Source of the DNA: Stentor coeruleus
Taxonomy: Eukaryota; Ciliophora; Heterotrichea; Heterotrichida; Stentoridae
Direction: 5' to 3'
Assembly (NCBI GenBank): GCA_001970955.1
Contig: MPUH01000648.1
Location: 1-41,794, forward strand
Length of the DNA: 41,794 nt
The notes under the pieces were generated by a model. That model worked only from the letters and a program-made list of their open reading frames with translations, did not search any database and was not told the origin of the DNA. A program made the translations under genes and the position numbers. This document shows, in pieces, positions 37,153-41,794 of the stretch. Within the stretch, counting starts at the first letter, position 1; every line of letters starts with the position of its first letter.

Positions 37153-39045
37153 ATGGAAAAAATATGTTCAATTCCTGGATGTCAAACTTTAGCAGAAATT
37201 ATATGTCAATGCAAACAAGAAATATTCTGTGATTTCCATACTAGTAATCATGTCACAATCGAAGGTAACCATTCAATCCAAAGACTTCGAGTTGATATCC
37301 CCTGTCAAAAAAAATCCATATTACTAACCAACCTTAAAAATTACAGCCTTACAATCCAAGAAGCCCGATCCAAACTTAGAATAAATGCAAAAAGGATAAT
37401 CGATAAAATATACCAAGACATAAACAACTGCGATAAAAAACTCCAAATTCTTCAAGAACAAGTTTTTAATCATATAATTCACTATTCAAAAACAAAAAAT
37501 ATCTTAAAGTCTTCTGAAGATTATATGGATAAACTTCTATTAACCTCAAAAGAAAATATTGAAAATGAATATTTTACTTGGACAATACCTTTAATAGATT
37601 CTAATATAAAACCTTTTGATGAATTTTTCATACTTAAAGGAGAATCAATTCCATTAAAATTTTATTCATCAGAAAAACGTAACAGATTATTAAGTATTTT
37701 AAAGTCTGTTAATAATAAAATTACCCTTCAAATAGTTACTCAAGAAAAAATTAAAAATGATCCTGAGGCTCAAGAGATTCTTTTAGATATAATTAAAAAC
37801 TCTGCTAGTAAAAAAGAATATGAATTGATTGCTTGGAAAGCTTTTACGATATTAAGCAAGATTAATTATAATTTCAGTGGGTTAAATTTAGAAGGAGTTA
37901 ATATTCAAAATGCAGAAATAACAGGAGGAATGTTTGTTAACACGGATTTTAGAAATGCGAATTTTAAACAAACTAAAATTAATTATGAAATATGCAGTAC
38001 AGCTATTGTTAATATTAATGTTATTAAAGGAATTGATATGGGTAAAAATTGTTTTGAGGGTCATAGAAAAAAAATTTTGTGTATGAAACTTTCTCGAGAT
38101 GGGCGAATTTTGGTTACTGGAAGTGAAGATCTAACACTTAGAATCTGGGATTTACAAACTGGTCATTGCTATGCGATACTAGAAGGACATGTTGATCTTA
38201 TTTTCTCTTTAGATATATGTAATGATTCAAGTGAAATAATCTCAGGAGGTAGAGAAGGGATTATCAAACTTTGGGATACAACAACTGGAACTTGTCTAAA
38301 TAACTATATAAAAAATATCAATGGGAGCGTTAGTTCAATAATTTGTGTAAGTTTTGCAAATAAAACTATATATAGTCGCTGCAAGTATAAACCAAGAGAT
38401 TCTAGGCTGGTCAAAAGATGGCCCATTGATTTTTAATTATCAATTAGGAAATCCTATTTTCGCTTTAGCTATACCATTACTTCCTAATCAAGATAAAAGC
38501 TGGAATATTTTTGTAGGCACCCGTCAAGGCGAATTGATTTTATTCAAAACCAACTCAAATAAGCCTTTATGGACTCAAAAAGATTCTCATACTCAAACTG
38601 TTTCGTCAATATCTGTATCTGATAATTCAAAGATTTTAATAACAATAGGAGTTGATGATCATATACGTGTATGGAAACAATCAAAATCAGTATCTAGATT
38701 ATTTCATCAAAGCGGTTATACTATGATTAAAGAAATTATCGCTGATTGTAGTAGTTTGAATTATTCAAAAATATTTTTTGGGTCAGAAATGATAGTGATA
38801 AAAGGTAGGATTATGATTAAGGTATATAATAGGAAAACCTTAGATTTGATTGGAAGTTTTAAGAGTGAGTCAGAGATATTATCGATGGATATATTATTAG
38901 GAAAACCTTAGATTTGATTGGAAGTTTTAAGAGTGAGTCAGAGATATTATCGATGGATATATTATTAGATGGGTCAATGATTGCATATTCTGAAGGCTCA
39001 GTTGTGATTTTTAAAAAGACATCAGAGTTATTAAGATATGAGTAA
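37153..39045 (+). CDS. B-box-like / pentapeptide-repeat / WD40 protein, broken by a frameshift and a 68-bp duplication
   Basis: ATG at 37153. Residues ~5-45 are a B-box-like zinc finger (CSIPGC...CQC...FCDFHTSNH). A helical region follows (about 60-230), then pentapeptide-type repeats (about 238-275; FSGLNLEGVNIQNAEITGG, NTDFRNANFKQTKI), then WD40 repeats (TGSEDLTLRIWDLQTG, SGGREGIIKLWDTTTG). The first frame ends at 38436, but WD40-like sequence continues in another frame from about 38363 (IVAASINQEILGWSKDGPLIF), then VGTRQGELILF, IGVDDHIRVWKQ. The switch lies at the TA run 38360-38372; two bases would restore it. A second break is an exact 68-bp duplication (38831-38898 and 38899-38966) that ends the second frame at 38911. 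Removing one copy lets the frame run to TAA at 39043-39045. Either a recent pseudogene or two assembly errors. It shares its plan with the gene at 18446. Confidence 0.7.
38831..38966 (+). repeat. Exact 68-bp tandem duplication that breaks a WD40 reading frame
   Basis: 38831-38898 is followed directly by an identical copy at 38899-38966. There is no N between them. 68 is not a multiple of three, so the second copy shifts the frame and introduces a TAG at 38909-38911. It could be a real duplication or an assembly join like the N-flanked ones. Confidence 0.9.
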
Positions 39046-39218
39046 TTATGGTTTAAATATCGTAAAATTTAATATTATTATTGTATTTATAATGTAAAAT
39101 AGAGTAGGAATATTATTGATTATGATGTCTTATTCAAGAAATAATTTTAAGAAATTATAATTTGCTTTTTTAGTTTATAACCAGGTGTATTTATAATAAA
39201 ACTATTGTAAAAGAGCAA

Positions 39219-39290
39219 GGCCGTTTGGTCTAGGGGTATGATTCTCGCTTTGGGTGCGAGAGGTCCCGGGTTCAATTCCCGGAACGGCCC
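39219..39290 (+). tRNA. tRNA-Pro: tRNA-Pro (anticodon UGG)
   Basis: 72 nt with a full cloverleaf. The acceptor stem GGCCGTT pairs with AACGGCC, with discriminator C at 39290. The anticodon stem CTCGC/GCGAG encloses the loop TTTGGGT, giving anticodon TGG at 39251-39253. The T arm has CCCGG/CCGGG and TTCAATT. The internal promoter boxes are both present (A box around GGTCTAGGGG; B box GGTTCAATTCC). No intron. A T5 run at 39292-39296 directly after the gene is a good RNA polymerase III terminator. No 3' CCA is encoded, as expected for a nuclear gene. Confidence 0.97.
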
Positions 39291-39291
39291 A

Positions 39292-39296
39292 TTTTT
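39292..39296 (+). terminator. RNA polymerase III terminator of tRNA-Pro
   Basis: TTTTT two bases after the discriminator base of the tRNA. Confidence 0.8.
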
Positions 39297-39824
39297 ATAG
39301 CTCATATTTTTAGTATGTTTATATAAGTCTTATAATCATTACAATTTAAGTTTGATACTCAATATATAAAAAAATATGAATGATAAAATGTTTTTTTTAA
39401 TACTCAATGCCACTGATAATCAATAATACTTGGAGTAATAGTAAATAATAATCAAAGTAATAATCATTTAATTTACCATAATAACTTTTAAGTTAAGTGA
39501 TTATATATTCTCTTAACTTCAGCAAAAAATACTTTTAAGATAAAATAGCCTAAAAAATAATAGCATAAAAATCGGCAAAACCAATTTCCCAATCACAATG
39601 TTCTTTTAAATCTTCATTATTATCCCATTATCCTTAAACACCATTTCCCTAAACAAAATAGTTTTTTATTCAAAACTTTAATAAATTCTCCCAATAAAAA
39701 GAGTTAAAAAAGTCATATCGAAATTATCTTTTACAACTTTAATCAATACAAATAACAATTTTTCTGATTATTTTACACAACTATCATATTTGCTATCAAA
39801 TTTCCTTGTATTCTAAAAATATAA
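39297..39824. other. Spacer; right part is a G-depleted 5' flank
   Basis: About 530 bp without a gene. From about 39560 to 39824 the plus strand is C-rich and G-poor, as in other 5' flanks, supporting the small gene that follows. Confidence 0.45.
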
Positions 39825-40130
39825 ATGTTATCTCCTAGATCAGAGCATATGTCAATAATTTCCAAAGAGCCAATCAAATCTAATAAAGGAACTTTTAGCA
39901 GCATGTCATCAAATATCCCTCATGAACAATCTTTTATAGACCCTAAAGATTTTGTTAGTATTTTATCAACTGATGCTACTCCAAGAGTAATAACTGAAGA
40001 ATCACTTACTATAATGATAAAAAAAAAAGTTAATAGCACAAGGCTTAAGCATCAAAAATCTTCTAATCTTGATAAAGCAGAAGGTTATTTGGGATGCTGC
40101 TCATCAAAAAAATTTTGTCAAGTTTTCTAG
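39825..40130 (+). CDS. Hypothetical small protein, 101 aa
   Basis: ATG 39825, TAG 40128-40130. No known domain. The protein is Ser-rich with a basic middle (IMIKKKVNSTRLKHQKSS) and ends GCCSSKKFCQVF. The C-terminal cysteines could be lipidated or metal-binding, but nothing confirms it. No hydrophobic segment is seen. The G-poor 5' flank supports a real gene. Function unknown. Confidence 0.55.
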   Translation: MLSPRSEHMSIISKEPIKSNKGTFSSMSSNIPHEQSFIDPKDFVSILSTDATPRVITEESLTIMIKKKVNSTRLKHQKSSNLDKAEGYLGCCSSKKFCQVF

Positions 40131-40794
40131 ATATTAAAACTAATTTTTTTGACCTTTATACTTTAATGCTATCATAAATCCTAATTCAAATAAAAAAAAA
40201 TTGTAATGGAAATTACTACTTTACTAGAAATTTTAAAAACTCTCTAACTTTCTATTAATAATCGAATGGATTTTTAAACATAAACTAATTTAAAGTTTTT
40301 ATATTATAGAAAGAATTTGTAATCTTATAATAGATTCCTGATTTAATTTTTTATAAAATTATAGTGAAAACCTAGGACTAATTTATCGTTACTCTAAGAG
40401 TGCTTTCAAAATGCTGTTTTGTTACAAAAGTTATTCTTGAATTAGTCTAATTATACTGAAAATTTAATTGAACTCAAAGCTTTTTTATACACAAAGTTCC
40501 TTAGTTGCTTTAAAAACCTTCAGTAGATTTTATAACAATCTGTAAATCTTTACCCAGTAATTTCACTATTTTCTTTAAATGAATTATTTTCAAACAATTC
40601 TTTATTTCAGCTTCAATTCAAATATATAAATTTTTTTAGTTAAATTATCAAGTAAACTTTATCAATAAAATCACAAGAATAATATTTCTCAGTTAAGTAT
40701 ATCATCGCTCTAACTTATTTTCCTATATCTGTGTAAAAGATTATTTTCCCATTTTTGATAATGATTATATCTAGTTTAATTAATAGTTTTTTTA
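40131..40794. other. Convergent spacer, nothing recognised
   Basis: About 660 bp of AT-rich DNA between the 3' ends of the small gene and the partial kinesin gene. Stops in all frames; no RNA gene or repeat seen. Confidence 0.5.
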
Positions 40795-41794
40795 CTATTT
40801 GCGATAAGTTTTTTTCATATCCCTAAGTTGCTTTTGTATTCCTTTTAAGTTATTTCTACATAGTTCTAGTTCATCTTTCAGCATTTCAATTTGGTCACTT
40901 TTTTCCAAAGTATCTTTTTGCATCGCTGCTATAATTTTTTCTTGTTCAGTAATAACACTTATTAACTGCTCCTTACTAGGAAGATTTTTATCATCAGGTG
41001 AATCTGCGGTATTAAAATATGCAAAACTGTCTCTAACAGCAGAAATATTAGTCATCATAGACATTCTTGGATTAAACCCATCAAATAAAGCATTAAAATT
41101 ATCGATTTTATCAAGAAGCATAGTATCTTTAACTGAGAAACTGTTAGAAAAATCAATAGTTGGGCTTTCTAGTTCTGCTAATGTTTTATGAAGATTTTGG
41201 GCTTGCTCAGGACATGATATTGTTTTTTTGAAAAAATCTTCTTGGTTAAAAGCCATGATAGACTCAGTTCGAACACGCTCGGTTGATTCAGGTTTTTCTT
41301 CAGTTGGGTCGTGAGATACTGTAAACCTTCTAATACGACGGTCTAAAGGAATAGGATCTCCTAATTCTGGCTCTAAAGGTTTCATCTGAATATTTTCAGA
41401 TACTAAAAAGTAGCTTTTCAGCCTAGCAATCTCAGCTTCTAATTGAGTTTTTTCAATCATAGCCTGTTCAAAAGCATCATTAAGTTTCGCTTTCTCATCA
41501 ATTTCTTGACTCAGCCTCTCTTTTATAGCACCAATTTCTTGTTTAAGTTCATTATCAAGTCCATCCGATATTTTCAACTCCATATTTTGCAATTTTATCT
41601 GTAAACTAGCAATTTCATTCTCATATTTCAATATAAGCATTTTGCTCCCTGCAGTTTCATTTTTCACAGCAACTTGTTTAACTTTTTTCGCCCTTTGTGC
41701 GAATTTCAAAGTAGAAATACTTTCTTCAATATTAAAACTACTTGGCGATATATTACAAATAACAGTAACTTTAGCATTTCCATCTAATGATTGG
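40795..41794 (-). CDS. Kinesin motor protein, C-terminal part, probably kinesin-7 (5' part outside window)
   Basis: The frame is open from the window end to the stop at 40795, about 333 codons. The first residues, SLDGNAKVTVICNISPSSFNIEESISTLKFAQRAKKVKQVAVKNE, are the last part of a kinesin motor domain (SLGGN...ICxxSP...EExxSTLKFAxRAKxVK, then the neck). There is no ATG before the motor end, so this is a fragment, not a small gene. The neck is followed by a coiled coil with heptads and the phrase EIARLKSYFLVSENIQ, which resembles the IQRLTKLILVS-type segment I recall from kinesin-7 (CENP-E/NACK-like) proteins; this assignment is tentative. A basic RRIRRFTVSHDP motif, a Ser/Asp-rich stretch, and a final coiled coil (EQEKIIAAMQKDTLEKSDQIEMLKDELE...KGIQKQLRDMKK) complete it. 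The tail is short, so the whole motor is probably under 700 residues. Confidence 0.88.
   Translation of the reverse strand, partial: QSLDGNAKVTVICNISPSSFNIEESISTLKFAQRAKKVKQVAVKNETAGSKMLILKYENEIASLQIKLQNMELKISDGLDNELKQEIGAIKERLSQEIDEKAKLNDAFEQAMIEKTQLEAEIARLKSYFLVSENIQMKPLEPELGDPIPLDRRIRRFTVSHDPTEEKPESTERVRTESIMAFNQEDFFKKTISCPEQAQNLHKTLAELESPTIDFSNSFSVKDTMLLDKIDNFNALFDGFNPRMSMMTNISAVRDSFAYFNTADSPDDKNLPSKEQLISVITEQEKIIAAMQKDTLEKSDQIEMLKDELELCRNNLKGIQKQLRDMKKTYRK

Noticed and set aside
38300-38420. An intron explaining the frame change in the second B-box/WD40 gene
   Set aside because: GT..AG spans that give the right frame are 19, 22 or 25 nt with poor donors. None is 16 nt with GTAA, and all would delete blade residues.
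1-41794. CRISPR arrays, bacterial operons, riboswitches or viral genes
   Set aside because: No regularly spaced identical repeats and no bacterial or viral hallmark genes; all recognised proteins are eukaryotic nuclear genes.

Overview
The window looks like macronuclear DNA from a heterotrich ciliate, most likely Stentor or a close relative. It is AT-rich and gene-dense, the large ORFs are almost all uninterrupted, and ciliary genes are prominent (a KIF21-like kinesin, WDR17, a second kinesin). Apparent in-frame stops in three genes disappear when six GT..AG introns of only 15 or 16 nt are removed, which is the hallmark intron size of Stentor-type heterotrichs. TAA, TAG and TGA all terminate genes here (for example TGA ends the PHD-finger gene), so the code appears standard. 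Organism and family assignments come from reading the sequence by eye; no database search was run.

Layout, left to right. 1-418: 3' end of electron transfer flavoprotein alpha. 419-1389: two duplicated blocks around single-N gaps. 1320-7649 (-): a 2109-residue secreted or surface protein. 7650-9085: spacer with a degenerate ~100-bp tandem repeat. 9086-9564 (-): a two-finger C2H2 protein. 11165-11587 (+): a small basic protein whose C-terminus resembles ciliary microtubule inner proteins. 12122-12751 (-): a spliced single-bromodomain gene with a NET-like C-terminus. 12800-17398 (-): a kinesin-4/KIF21-type motor with a C-terminal WD40 propeller. 17437-18009 (+): unknown. 18446-21004 (+): a B-box-like/WD40 protein interrupted by four clustered stops. 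21885-22538 (+): a UBTD-type ubiquitin-domain protein. 22591-23235 (-): unknown. 23544-27167 (-): WDR17. 27955-30141 (+): a multi-PHD chromatin protein. 30461-32109 (-): a spliced SET-domain methyltransferase. 32593-33654 (+): a spliced coiled-coil protein. 34108-34707 (-): GINS subunit Sld5. 34826-35119 (+): a small putative membrane protein. 35429-35959 (-): an atypical Rab. 36372-37112 (+): inorganic pyrophosphatase. 37153-39045 (+): a broken B-box/pentapeptide/WD40 gene. 39219-39290 (+): tRNA-Pro(UGG). 39825-40130 (+): a small unknown gene. 40795-41794 (-): the 3' part of a kinesin, probably kinesin-7.

The genes form no operon. They are housekeeping (respiration, replication, pyrophosphate hydrolysis), chromatin (bromodomain, PHD, SET), and cilia or cytoskeleton genes on both strands, often with very short spacers (38-53 bp).

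Points most worth a second look: the cluster of four stops confined to 28 codons of an otherwise open WD40 gene; a second B-box/WD40 gene broken by a frameshift in a TA run and by a 68-bp duplication; the tiny introns; a strand-specific base skew in gene flanks (5' flanks poor in G, 3' flanks poor in C on the coding strand); and seven single-N junctions flanked by duplicated sequence, which look like unmerged contig overlaps and corrupt some gene models. I found no CRISPR array, transposon or bacterial-type element.
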